NCBI GenBank assembly: GCA_032622095.1
Contig: CP136063.1
Coordinates: forward strand, 12,565,814 to 12,629,813
DNA from: Siphonodentalium dalli
Lineage: Eukaryota > Mollusca > Scaphopoda > Gadilida > Siphonodentaliidae
Direction of reading: 5' to 3'
Length of the DNA: 64,000 bases
Each line of letters opens with the position of its first letter. The first letter of the stretch is position 1. A program made the translations under genes and the position numbers. This document shows, in pieces, positions 10,331 through 22,500 of the stretch. A model generated the notes under the pieces. That model did not search any database, was not told the DNA's origin, and saw only the letters and a list, made by a program, of their open reading frames with translations.

Positions 10331-11359
10331 ATGAAGTAATTAAAAAATGAAGCAATACAATCCGCAAGAGCAGCCTTTGCAGATGGCACATTAAAAAATC
10401 TAAACATTCAGTTTGAAGCCTACCTTTTATTTTTTGAATATTTTGAATTTACCCCACTTCCGACAAATAACAAAAGACAAAAATAATTCAATTATTTGTT
10501 CAGTGTTTGAGCAGATCTTTCGCTTCAGTTCAATCTATAACAAAATATGTTTCCGGTGTTAAAAAATGTCATGATTACTGATTACAGGTGATTACTCCAA
10601 ATTGTGTAATCGATTACTTTGATTACAATTACTGATTACGATTACCCATCCCTGGCACCTTCTCATTGGACTTGAATTTCCCAGTGATACTTACCAGCTC
10701 AAACTTGTATTTAACGGATTAGCTAGACTAAATCGACATGCGGTTAGTAGATCACATCCAATAACTCCAGAAATTTTGTTCGAGATGTCGAACATGATGA
10801 AATTGAATGAACCCGAAGATGCAACTTATTGGTGTTTGTTTGTTTTAGCATTTTTCACATTTTGTTGAAAATCAAATTTAGTTTCTGATTCAGTTCAAGA
10901 GGTGATGTGCTGATAGAAGATGATATGATAAAAGTTAACTTGAAATGGTCAAAAACCAATCAATTTGGTGAGAGACAACTGGATATACCTTTAATAACAA
11001 TTGACAAGTCTCCATTGTGTCCAGTCTTAGCATTTAAAAAAAGAGTGTTTGCTTATCCCAGGTAAATCAGATCCCGCCTTTATGATCAAAGGAAAAAATA
11101 AAAAAACTAATTACATTAACATACCCTAAATTTCAAAATAAATTAAAGGAACTGATCAATATGAGTGGTCGGAATCCTCAGAATTATTCATCCCAGTTTC
11201 AGACGGAGAGGGGCAACAACCGCGTTTAGATGTGGCGTCCCTTATGACCCAATTCAAATTCATTGGAAAAGTGATGCATATAAAGTTTATTTGGAAATAG
11301 GATTGGAAGATAAAGTTGAAATGGCCAGAGCATTAAAAGAGTATATTTTACAATTGTAG
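10331..11359 (+). pseudogene. DIRS/Ngaro-like tyrosine recombinase
   Basis: Frames on the plus strand give SARAAFADGTLKNLNIQFEAYL (N-terminal SAM-like region), then LARLNRHAVSRSHPITPEIL and LKWSKTNQFGERQLDIPL. The end is SFRRRGATTAFRCGVPYDPIQ…WKSDAYKVYLE (11190-11305). Tyrosine recombinases need an R…H-x-x-R…H…Y set. The second R (SFRR) and the Tyr of SDAYKVY are visible, but the H before SFR reads P or is displaced. Several frameshifts and a ~100-bp insertion (10570-10666) break the gene. The recombinase would integrate circular cDNA. Confidence 0.8.
10570..10666. mobile_element. Solo hAT-like terminus inside the recombinase gene
   Basis: A GATTAC-rich segment ends in CGATTACCCATCCCTGG. CAGGGATGGGTAATCG-type ends are typical of hAT elements and their MITEs. 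Only one end is recognisable, so it is a fragment or a highly reduced insertion. It interrupts the recombinase reading frame between KYVSGVKK and the next coding block. Confidence 0.45.
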
Positions 11360-11393
11360 GGCATATATTTAATGATGTGTTTTCATTGTAGTT

Positions 11394-11903
11394 TTGTTGA
11401 TATCAGATTCAATATGTAAATATATCGCTGGAGTAAATTATACCACAGTTGAACCTCATAGTGGAACAACGGTCAGCAACCATACAAAGAATCTCTCAGA
11501 TTATAAAAAGGGGGGTACCAGTCATCCATATCTTATTGTTCATGTCGGGACAAACAACATTCATACATATTCTGTTGATCAAATGATTTCCTTATATAAT
11601 GATCTGATAACTACCTGTCAGAAACATACTGCTAGCTATCTAATTATATCAGCCTTACTACCAAGACCAGTTGATTTTAAATACACTGAAGGTAAAGTCA
11701 TTGATGTTAACAATGAATTACAGAAATTATGTCGGAAGCATCATATTAAGTTCATTCGAGCATATAAGCCTTTCATTAAGAAAGGAACTCATCTACCTCT
11801 AAGGCATTTGTTTGCAGCTAATGATGGACGTTTGCTCCTCAATTGGGAAGGTTCTAGAATGTTATCAAATTTTGTCATACAAGTTGTCAAACATTTACCA
11901 TGA
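11394..11903 (+). CDS. SGNH/GDSL-type hydrolase of the DIRS/Ngaro-like element
   Basis: An open frame of 169 residues. ISDSICKYI at the N-terminus is the block-I GDS-like site, with serine in D-S. YLIVHVGTNNIHTYS is block III with the conserved G.N. The last block is degenerate near AANDGRLLLNWEGSRMLSNFV, where D..H is expected. Such hydrolases are carried downstream of the recombinase in some Ngaro-type elements, matching the position here, 35 bp after it. The nominal start lies ahead of the first clear residues and is not a convincing ATG context. The frame is intact, but the GDS glycine reads S, so activity is doubtful. Its role in retrotransposition is unknown. Confidence 0.65.
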   Translation: MLISDSICKYIAGVNYTTVEPHSGTTVSNHTKNLSDYKKGGTSHPYLIVHVGTNNIHTYSVDQMISLYNDLITTCQKHTASYLIISALLPRPVDFKYTEGKVIDVNNELQKLCRKHHIKFIRAYKPFIKKGTHLPLRHLFAANDGRLLLNWEGSRMLSNFVIQVVKHLP

Positions 11904-12014
11904 AGAACCTTATGTTTCACAATTAGTAATATATCATATATTACTAGTACATCCAGTCATGTCTTCTGTGACATTGCATCTTAAATTACTATTATATATC
12001 AGATGGTAGTATAT

Positions 12015-13760
12015 TATTTAGATACAATATTGGAAGTATACTAATTGGACGATAATTTTCAACTAGAGTTTTTTTTATTGGATATGAATATTGGTATAAT
12101 TCTGGCTATTTTCATGTCCCTATGAACAATACCCTTTTCAATTGATAGATTTATTATATGGCATAGAGGTGTAGATATTTCACTTATAGTTTATTTAAGA
12201 AGACTTGTTGTTATTCCACTATTATCCTTGCTAGTCTTATTTTTCATATTTTTCACAATATTATTCAATTCTTCTATGAGTGTTGGTCTTATAAACATAC
12301 TATTAGATGTTGGTTCATCAAGATAATGTGTAAAGTCATTATCCACGTTTTTGCTAATTATTTCTGATTCTCGCAATCCAATAGTTGAGAAAAATTGTTA
12401 AATTTTTCTGCTATTTGATATCTATTCTGTATTTGTTTACCATCAATGTTTGACCTTTGGGGGTACTTCAGCTTTTTATTTGAATGCTGGATAATTTCCC
12501 TCAGAATATCCCATGTTTTCTTCATATCACTTTTATACATATGTAGCCTACTATTATAATAATCTGTTTTTATATATCGACAGTAGTTTTTGTAGTTTTC
12601 TATGCTGATGCCTGTTGGAGACCTCAGTTGTTTTCTATATAATTTTCCTGTTGCTATTGACGACTGCAATAGGCCTTTGGTCATCCAAGGCTGTTGTTTT
12701 GGGAATATTTTGTTAATTTTTTTTAGCGGAATGGCAATGTCATAAGCATTTGTATAAACTTCCATGAATGATTGATATGACTGATCTACGGATGACGATT
12801 GGAAAATTATTTCAAAATCTGCAGATGATAGCAATCGCTTAAAACAAGATATGTTATCTGCATCAAATATTCTAATCCAAATGGATTCACAGCCACCTTT
12901 TGGAGGTATCTTTTTGGCGATAAAATGTTGCGAAGTGGTCACTCACATCTGTTATTATTATTCCAGATTGAAATTCATTACCTGGGTCATTTGAAAGTAT
13001 CTGGTCAATAAGGGTTGCTCAATGTGATGTTACAGGTGTGGGTTTGAGAATAGTAGGCATAAAACCATCTGTGATTACTGCATCAATAAATTCATTTGTT
13101 TTAACATGTTGTCCAAATTTCAGGTCTATATTAAAATCCCCCATTAAAAAACTTTTTTTGTGTTCAGATTTTATTCTACTCATAATTTCTTTCATTGATT
13201 TGATAAATATGTCTATATCTGCTTTTGGTTGAGCATTATGTCTATAAATAATACCAGTCATATAGGATTTCCTAGTTGGTTCAATTATTTCAATGAAAAG
13301 AGATTCGATCACATGTGGGATAAAACTGGTAAGTCATATCTAACCTTATAGTTTAAGTCAGATCTTATAAACATTCCAACTCCTCCTCTGGAATCATCAT
13401 CTACCGGCCTACATTTCCTTATCAATGGATGATACCCTTCCATAGACAAATCAATATTATCTGGTGCTCTAAATATTTCTGTGAGCCCTATCAGTCCAAA
13501 TTTGACAGTATTATTTTTAAGTTCAAACATAAGTGTGTTGAATGAATCCCAATTAGCGTTAAGACTTTGACAATTTAAGTTAAACAAGGATACATTGCTC
13601 TTTGTTTTAGTTACTATATGGTATTCATCTGGTGAGTAATAGTGAGTTGTTGGTAAATCATTAATTGGGTTATCGTCAAACTCTGTTTTTCGACAATTTT
13701 TAAATTTATATGTTTCCTTGAAATTTAATTTGTGTGATTCTCTATCTCATCGAACTGTAA
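12015..13760 (-). pseudogene. Non-LTR retrotransposon fragment: endonuclease and start of RT
   Basis: Minus-strand frames in order: a leader with THYYSPDEYH, then LFNLNCQSLNANWDSF…GLTEIFR…YHPLIRKCRPVDDDSRGGVGMFI. Next come IEIIEP…GIIYRHNAQPKADIDIF…MGDFNIDL, the linker QQPWMTKGLLQSS, and DKNSGITTSLLK-like to ENYRPISILP near 12040. These are the APE endonuclease (N of LNCQS, E of TEIF, D and N of GDFN) and RT block 1. It matches the element at 53646-56864 block by block. Frameshifts at about 13310, 13000, 12370 and 12190 inactivate it. The 3' half of RT and the 3' UTR are absent. Confidence 0.85.
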
Positions 13761-13770
13761 TGTTATTAGT

Positions 13771-15190
13771 TCAGCTATTATCTATAGTAAATGAATGTAA
13801 TATGAAAAGAAAGGTAACAACTATAACTATGGTAAAATAGCATGCAATGTTGTTTATATGAAAATAAGAATATAATCCAGGTAAACCATGAGAGCCCAAA
13901 GCCAGAAAATAAAGATAATTAATAATGGACACAAACAATATTTGGTTTCTCACCAATGTGCGTATACATGGCACCATTTATCTTTATCCCCAATCCCTAA
14001 CCCAGATTTTCGCCAAACACATCATCGAATGTAATATTTGCTGATGCATTGTCTTTTAAATGTGCACACAGAAACAAATCAATTACCTTATCCATAATCC
14101 AAATTGAAGTTCCAATATATGCTTTCAAGTTTTATATCTGTTTCTGATAAAATTGATTATAAGTTACCTTGGAAATGGGTGTGTTTCTTGTTTAGAGACA
14201 TAGTTTGAGAAGAAATGTTGTCACAATACATACATATATATAGTGCTGACATAAAAGGCCGTATCTGGTCCTAAATCTGAATCTGGCTAAACACTATATA
14301 AATTTGCAAATCCATTGCCATTTAAATATTCTTAAAATATATTCCTAATGAGATGGTTATGTTACCTCATCCATTTGAATTTCACTGTTACTAGTTTCAT
14401 TTACTAGAACTGATTTAAAATTACCTTGGAATTGGTGTTTCTTATTATAGAGTTAAATTCTTGATAAACAAAGTTAAGTGTACGATAAATATGAATCTGC
14501 ATCTATACAAGCCGAGACGGTCACATCTTCCTGATATTGTCCATCCACTGGACAAATGTATGGATATACATGTATGTATAGGCCCTAACCACCCATTCTA
14601 ATTAAATTCGAAAGTTGAAGGGGTGTATAAGTTGAATACTATTTCGTTGAATGAGGTATCCTTTACCCATATGGCATTATCCTTCATGAAAATTTCGAAA
14701 GTTGGAAGGAGTATTAAAGGGAGGCATAGCTCCAGTTGGATGTGGCAGTCTTAGCGATGACATATGCAGAAACAGATATAAAATTTATCATATGTTAATG
14801 TTTATCTTTAAGCTTGTTACTTCAGTGGACGGTTTAACACAACTCAATCATACATACATATATGCATATACATACATGTACACATATATATATACAATAA
14901 GACTGATTTCATAATTACAATACAGCAATGCACAAAGCAATTGACCACTCAACCACAGCAGAACCAAGGGCAACCCCTCAGGACCCAGTCAGAAACACGG
15001 CATGTCGCCACTCATCGATAGCCCCCCAATGAATGGTAACAAGCGAGGAACGACCATATACGGGTGACGTGTGTGAAGACTCATTAACTGTATCCATCAT
15101 AGCACGCCACATGTCCAACACCCCATGGAGCGACCATGTAAGTGTGACGTGTGTGAGGAATCAGCTGCATGCATCATAGAACGCCGCATT
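13771..15190. repeat. Gene-free stretch with diverged direct repeats and a hairpin relative
   Basis: Two diverged copies of a ~250-bp unit start near 14130 and 14390 (both contain TTACCTTGGAA(A/T)TGG(G)TG). The segment 14927-15057 is a diverged copy of the hairpin element at 41711-41899 (CCACAGCAGAA, CAATGAATGGTAACAAGCG). A ~75-bp direct repeat with GTGACGTGTGTGA occurs at about 15060 and 15135. CATA/TATG microsatellite lies at 14850-14895. No gene is seen. Confidence 0.55.
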
Positions 15191-15194
15191 CCGG

Positions 15195-16165
15195 TTAGAA
15201 TCTCCCGTCGTGTGCCGGGAATTGAGAGTCAATTGTATATCTCGTGAAGCGACAGTCTATATGTAGCGAGAATCTGATCTAACTAAGGTAGATCCATTAG
15301 AACTTACTTTCATAGCGATCAATGGAGATATTGGCGAGTAGATTTTCAATAAAAGTAACAATTATGACCAACGCAAAGTGACATGTATTTATCAACTAAA
15401 TACTGATATAATTGTGAAACAATCCACTCACCTACGTGTCATTTATCCTTAAAATCCGACAAATAACAGAACGTAAACAGAGATATGTCTTCCATAACAT
15501 GTGCCCGCAGTATGGCATTGCACGCGTTCCTGAATACACATGGGAAATCCAAACGATCTACAATTAGGTCGAGTTTAACTACACTCTGCGCATGCGTGAC
15601 ATTTGCTCTACTAGCCTGACAACAGAAAACTTCCATGAAATCTGTCACATGCGACGTGCACGTTTTTCATGTGATATTTAGGAATTCCTCCTTTTCTTCC
15701 TTCCGCCATTTTGTTACATGTGTTTTCTAGATTGGATTTTTTTATTAAATAATTACGGAATAATACATATTTTCTGGTATGTTTTATAGTTACTATGCAT
15801 TGCAACAGTGTTAACATTAATGACTGTGTTAGTTGATTCTTAAAATTAAATGTATTTAAAAAAAAATAGCTAGTCGCCTAAGCTAAAACGGCAGCAATTT
15901 CTGACCTGACTAAACACAGGACGACGGAAATACTGTATATTGTTGAATTACCATGCGTTATGTCGTTTTGTTTAGTAGAAGCGTTCATAAGACGATATGT
16001 GTATGTACACACCCTAAATGTGCATTAATTAGAGTAAATGACCGGCCGGTTTATTGCCACAAAGTCGACTGTAATTTCGTCGTATAACTCTTACCGCGAT
16101 AAGTCTACTTTGGTGGACAGGGGTGACACCATCTTTTTATTGTTATAGTCTATTTCGAAACCGAC
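15195..16165 (-). promoter_or_regulatory. Orphan ZNF-type 5' flank without a finger array
   Basis: 15195-15300 matches the region around the ZNF1/ZNF2 starts (GAATTGAGAGTCA, TGTATATCTCGTGAAG, GAGAATCTGATCTAACTA). The start codon position reads CGT instead of CAT on the plus strand, so ATG is lost. About 20 bp of the coding start remain before homology ends. 15890-16165 matches the more distal flank (AAACACAGGACGACGGAAAT, TTGTTGAATTA, GTGACACCATCTTTTT). The ~590 bp between have no counterpart in the other copies and are probably an insertion. This is a relic of a fourth family member. Confidence 0.65.
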
Positions 16166-17318
16166 GCATATATGTGTGTCATTGTGGATTAGCCCCTATA
16201 TAAAACAAATACTAAAGTAAAAGCCTGGAAAACATAGTGGTGCAAGATCGGTGGAGAAAACGATGGAGAAAACGGTGTAGATGATCCAATATGGCGGATG
16301 TATGTTTTGATGAGTATGTGAGTTGTAAATCTTGGTATTAGTGGTATATTTCGGACAGTATAGTAACCGCAACTTTACTGGTTATAAATTGGCTGTTTGG
16401 GGGATGCAAAATAATTGACGTTTTTCTTCACTGTTAATGTTAGAAACAGGTTCGAATCAAACATTCATGAAATTGCTAAAATTTGAGGTGGAATTAAATT
16501 TTTATTTTACCGTATTATTTGGTCAGGATGTTGTTAATGGGCATGAAACGTCACCGGAATGTATATTTGATGGTTCTAGATACACATGAGTAAGTTTCTT
16601 CGCATGGTCACCTTCAAAATCGATTGAATTTACATCAATACAAACAACCATATTTGGCGGTGCAGATGAATGTTATTGACGGTGCAGAATGTTGCCTGGT
16701 TACTGCGGATAACAATTAGTAATGATGGTGCAGATGAAATGCACGATGATGGTGTAGACGATATTTAAACATGGTGGTGTTGGGGGGAAATCGTGATATA
16801 CTAATACAAATGGCCATAATCGAAAGCTGTCATATTCATCCAGTTCTCAAGACATAGCAGGTGTGCTAGATGTATCTGCGATCCGGCTATTATAAGGTAT
16901 GTGCATGGATGTCGTATCTTATCATAATTCTACACCACATGCAGTAGCTATTCCAGCCTGTCTAATATAAATGACGTGATGTCACTTGCCTAATAATGTC
17001 AATTAATTTCGAGACCACGAAAAATCCCCTTTCTTCCATATTCTGGTGAATACATTGAGACAGAATGTTTTTCATTGGGGTGGATACCAGTGTAACATGT
17101 TTCCGAAAACCCTACAACCCATAATATTTGTTTGACGACTGCTACGTTAGTATTGGAATAGGTTCGAAATTGAAATAGTTGAAAAAGCAGAAAACAAAAT
17201 TATATAGTTGCCTCATAAAAAGTAATATTTGACCCCGACATTGAGATAATCTACAGGGGAATGCGTGGTACCTATAGGTAGATATATTTCATGAAAAATG
17301 ACCGGTGACGCTCGATTA

Positions 17319-17751
17319 GATATGCATAACAAACTCCAAACACCACAATGATGTGTGTCTTAATGTAAATATAAACTCCGCATTGAGATATTTTGGTCCC
17401 AAATTATAATGTTCCATGATAATGTATGTTTGGTGAATCAACTCAAGTTCTAGTCGATTGTCACAAAGTCATGACAAACCACAGGAAAACAAGAAGGCTA
17501 TATGTCGACGAGTTACATGTATATACATTGCGGAACGTTGGACTTGTAGGACTATATTTTACATACGGGCAACCACGAGTATAAACCATTGATGATATGC
17601 ATAACAAACTCCAAACACCACAATGATGTGTGTCTTAATGTAAATATAAACTCCGCATTGAGATATTTTGGTCCCAAATTATAATGTTCCATGATAATGT
17701 ATGTTTGGTGAATCAACTCAAGTTCTAGTCGATTGTCACAAAGTCATGACA
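17319..17751. repeat. A-B-A duplication with B copied from 18879-19004
   Basis: Segment A (158 bp) occurs at 17319-17476 and again at 17594-17751, apparently without a difference. The segment between them (17474-17599, 126 bp including overlaps) is the same as 18879-19004, also without a visible difference. Junctions share ACA at the first join and GATATG at the second. This layout fits a replication template switch forward to 18879 and back to 17319. Confidence 0.85.
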
Positions 17752-18240
17752 TTCTTCGTAAAAATTATTCCATAGCTACAATTAATATACATACAATATA
17801 ATTTACTCCATTGCAAGGATCATCAATTCGATATAGAAGTGCGCACACATCTTAAACGAGAGCTAAAAGTGGGAAAGTGTCACAGCCATATGCAGAGGAA
17901 CCATGCAGCGAGAAACCCATTTACTGTGAGATAATTTCACCGTGTCCATGCAGGAATACAAAATATTTGCAGATATCAGGCGGGGATTAAACTTTCAGAA
18001 TATATAAAGAATAAACACACGATATGTATAATATCTGTTGCCATTTCTGTTTGCACACACTCATCGGAAAGAATGGTTACTCTGCAATTCGTGAATTCTT
18101 ATAAGGCTTATTTCATTCCCCGTAGGGCATGATATATATTCCAATGACTATTGACATATACAATAAGCCTTGGCACCGATTCGCTGCCATATTGGATCCA
18201 TCCAGCCCCGTTCCGTTTAGTGCTATATATACGTACAATG

Positions 18241-18405
18241 TCAAAGTTCTAGAGTAGCATTCCATATATGGAATTCATGAACATCAGAAGCTCCATAAAT
18301 TACTCTTAATAAAAATAATTTCTTATATTTGTCATATATGGAGCTTCTGTTAAGTTCTGAATGTTCATGAATTCCATATATGGAATGCTACTCCAGAACT
18401 TTGAC
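18241..18405. repeat. Hairpin of ~55-bp arms
   Basis: The left arm starts CAAAGTTCTAGAGTAGCATT and holds GGAATTCATGAACAT and GAAGCTCC. The right arm is its reverse complement with a few differences and one short extra stretch. The loop holds TTACTCTTAATA, which recurs near 23311. Probably a small foldback MITE. Confidence 0.7.
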
Positions 18406-18584
18406 CTGTATCACTAAAACAATAGAAGGGGTCGGGATTGATGGTCTCGACTCGGTGACAAGGCTTATATAATTACAGGCTATGGTATTTTTGTGACAAC
18501 TCCCCTTTTTTTAATAAAGACCATTCAAAGTATAAACAAAGTAGACCCTGCCTCTTTATTCAGTAACGCATAACATATATACAT

Positions 18585-18630
<46 letters not shown>
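18585..18630. repeat. TA microsatellite
   Basis: A run of ~20 TA dinucleotides preceded by CATATATACATAACATATA. Confidence 0.95.
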
Positions 18631-18632
<2 letters not shown>

Positions 18633-18777
18633 CTCTCAAAAAGATCAATTCCAATCTTCAAAACATAATAACAACATAAATGTTTCTGGTTTTTTCATGC
18701 ATAATACTGTGTCTATAAATGTCCGTTGTCAGTAAGTGACACACTGTCAACGTGTGCAGACAGGGCTGCGCGCCAGA

Positions 18778-19548
18778 TACCTTACTCGTATTTAAATTCG
18801 CGCAGTACTATTTTTCGCGCACCTGTCAGTGCGCGAATTTAAAACTGAGCGAAATATAGTACGACTCCTGAGGTTAGAACAAACCACAGGAAAACAAGAA
18901 GGCTATATGTCGACGAGTTACATGTATATACATTGCGGAACGTTGGACTTGTAGGACTATATTTTACATACGGGCAACCACGAGTATAAACCATTGATGA
19001 TATGTAGATGTATGACATAATTATACAGCAACAAATCATGGTAACATATTGATATTGCAATACTTGTAAGAAATACACATAATGCAGACTGAAGATGCAC
19101 GTCGCCCTATTCACAACGCATGCGTGCCACCGTGACCGAATAGTCTGACTGTGTTAATGTCAATACAACCCACAGCCAAGTTTTGATTTTGTTCTTATGA
19201 AAGTTTTCTATACGTGCTTGCGGTTTTACTTCTTTCAGTTCATTGAAATTATGTTTATAACTATTTCGATATTAGAATAATTATTTGGAGCTTATAAACG
19301 ACAGTCTTCACAACACATTGATGATGCAGTTATGTTAATTTATGCACGATGTAAAGACGTCGTGGTGTTGTTTAATATGCACACATATCTTCATGGACGA
19401 TTAAGATCTGAAACTGCATCATCAAATAAATTTACGAAAACAGTTTTGTCAGATTTGAATTCGCACAGCTAGGCGCGCGAATTCAAAGTGCGCGAATTCA
19501 AAATTGAGCGAAAAATAGTACTGCGCGAATTTAAATACGAGTAAGGTA
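18778..19548. mobile_element. MITE with 41-bp perfect inverted ends, TA-flanked
   Basis: The left end TACCTTACTCGTATTTAAAT and its continuation to about 18818 are the exact reverse complement of 19508-19548. Internal GCGCGAATT(T/C)AAA motifs recur near both ends. The TA at each edge would fit a Tc1/mariner-type target, but it may be part of the inverted end. No coding sequence. The foldback element at 19549 inserted at its right edge, so the last 8 bases, GTAAGGTA, are repeated at 22772-22779. Confidence 0.75.
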
Positions 19549-22500
19549 GGGACATGACAATCTGCGGGATGGGATGGGATATGGGACAAAACGACAATCT
19601 GCGGGACAGAATTTTAAATTGCGTGGGACGGCCGATATCTCGAGGATTACATGGCGTCGGGGGGCTCATTTTGGTGTCTAACGAAAGGCACACGTTCGCC
19701 CTATCCAAACATATTAACCCCGCCACTAACCAAACACCAGAAGTTGCATTATTTGATCGACAACTGACCTAACATGGGGTGAAATTTGGGATAGCATGAC
19801 AATCTGCGGGACAGGATTTTCAAATTGCGTGGGACGGCCGATAGCTCGAGGTATACAGCGCATAGAGGGCTACTTTTGGTGTCTAACGAAAGGCCCACAT
19901 TCGCCCTATCCACACATATTAACCCCGCCACTGACCGGACACCGGAAGTTACATTATCCGGTCGACAACTGACCTAACATAAAATGCCACAAACACGAAA
20001 AACTGCGTTCGACATTAATGTTTAGAATTTATATTTCTCGATGAATACACTAGCAAACAACAAGTTTTAGGTATCAAATAACGCAGTGGAATACTGTTCA
20101 TTCGTTTTTAGCTACAATATGGCTGTTTTAGTGCGAATATTGTAATGGCGAACACGCAAACACGCTCCGATAAAACAGCTAAAAATAGACTCGATGTTTA
20201 CAATTACAGGATAGATTTCAGCCGGTTGATTCAATATAATGGGGCGTATAGTATATCAAAATGTAGAATTAGACACAGGGAATGTATTTTGTTCCAAATG
20301 GGTCCACCAGGCGGTGAAATTGTTGCAGAAATTCGCTCCAAGATATTCGCACTTATTTTTATTTCAGTTGTGACTAAAAGCCCAGATGCCGGAGCCCAGC
20401 GACTAAAAGCCAAGTTACAAAATAGATCAACTGGTTTCAACGAATGAATATGTCAATGGTAAGACTATTCAAATCAAATAGTGTTTATAGACTTAAAAAC
20501 TTATGTGTCCGCCATTCATATATGCGGTGAAGTTTTCATATTATCTGCCAGTAATACGCGGGGGAGGTTCTCATATGAACATATTATCTGCCGGTCATAC
20601 ACGGTGGAGGTTCATATTATCCACCGGTCATACGCGAGGGAAGTTTTCTTATTATCCTCCAGTCATACGCGGGGGAAGTTCTGATATGAACACATTATCT
20701 GCCGGTCATACGCGGTGGAGGTTCATATTATCCACCGGTCATACACGAGGGAGGTTCTCATATTATCCTCCGGTCATACGATGGGGAGGTTCTCATATGA
20801 ACATATTAACCGCCGGTCATACGCGAGGGAGGTTCTCATATTATCCACCGGTTATACGCGAGGGAGGTTCTCATATTTGAGGGAGGTTCTCATATTATCC
20901 ACCGGTTATACGCGAGGGAGGTTCTCATATTATCCTCCGGTCATACGTGGGGGAGGTTCTGATATGAACATAGTATTCGCCGGTCATACGCGGTGGGGGT
21001 TCATATTATCCGCCGGTCATGCGCGAGGGAGGTTCTCATATTATCCTTCGGGCATATGTGGGGGAGGTTCTGATATGAATATATTATCCGCCGGTCATAC
21101 GCGGTGGAGGTTCTCATATGAACATATTATCCGCCGGTCATACGCGGTGGAGGTTCATATTATCCGCCGATCATACGCGAGGGAAGTTCTCATATTATCC
21201 TTCGGTCATATGTGGGGGAGGTTCTGATATGAACATATTATCCACGGTGGAGGTTCATATTATCCACCGGTCATACGTAGGGGAGGTTCTCATATGAACA
21301 TATTATCCTTCGGTCATACGCGGTGGAGGTTCTCATATGAACATATTATCTGCCGGCCATACGCGGTGGAGGTTCATATTATCCACTGGTCATACGCGGT
21401 GGAGGTTCTCATATGAACATATAATCTGCCGGTCATATGCGAGGGAGGTTCTCATTTTATCCACCGGTCACACCCGAGGGAGGATATGACCGGCGGATAA
21501 TATGTTCATATGAGAACCTCCCCAACGTATGACCAGAGGATAATATGAGAACCTCCCTCACGTATGACCGCTGGATAATATGAACCTCCACCGCGTATGA
21601 CCGGCAGATAATATGTTCATATCAGAACCTCCCCCGCATATGACTGGAGGATAATATGAGAACTTCCCTCGCTTATGACCGGCGGATAATATGAACCTCC
21701 ACCGCATATGACCGGCAGATAATATGTTCATATGAGAACCTCCCCCGCGTATGACTGGCAGATAATATGAGAACCTCCACCGCATATGAATGGCGGACAC
21801 ATAAGTTTTTAAGTCTATAAACACTATTTGATTTGAATATTCTTTTGAATAGTCTTACCATTGACATATTCATTCGTTCAAACCAGTTGATCTATTTTGT
21901 CGGCTTGTTGGCTTTTAGTCGCTGGGCTCCGGCATCTGGGCTTTTAGTCACAACTGAAATAAAAATAAGTGAGAATATCTTGGAGCGAATTTCTGCAACA
22001 ATGTCACCGCCTGGTGGACCCATTTGGAAAAAAATACATTCCCTGTGTCTAATTCTACATTTTGATATACTATACGCCACATTATATTGAATAAACCGGC
22101 TGAAATCGATCCTGTAATTGTAAACATCGAGTCTATTTTTAGCTGTTTTATCGGAGCGTGTTTGCGTGTTCGCCATTAAAATATTCGCACAAAAACAGCC
22201 ATATTGTAGCTAAAAACGAATGCACAGTACTCCACTGCGTTATTTGATACCTAAAACTTGTTGTTTGCTAGTGTATTCATCGAGAAATCTAAATTCTAAA
22301 CATTAATGTCGAACGCAGTTTTTCGTGTTTGTGGCATTTTATGATAGGTCAGTTGTCGACCGGATAATGTAACTTCCGGTGTCCGGTCAGTGGCGGGGTT
22401 AATATGTGTGGATAGGGCGAATGTGGGCCTTTCGTTAGACACCAAAACTAGCCCTCTATGCGCTGTATTCCTCGAGCTATCGGCCGTCCCACGCAATTTG

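Noticed and set aside
15439-15817. Two minus-strand frames of ~69 codons
   Set aside because: No motifs; they lie in the insertion that splits the orphan ZNF flank.
16449-16460. GGTTCGAATC resembling a tRNA B box
   Set aside because: No A box or cloverleaf pairing upstream.
20145-20447. Open frame of 100 codons mirrored at 22176-21892
   Set aside because: It lies in foldback arms; the two copies differ mostly by amino-acid changes and the C-termini diverge, so no sign of coding selection.
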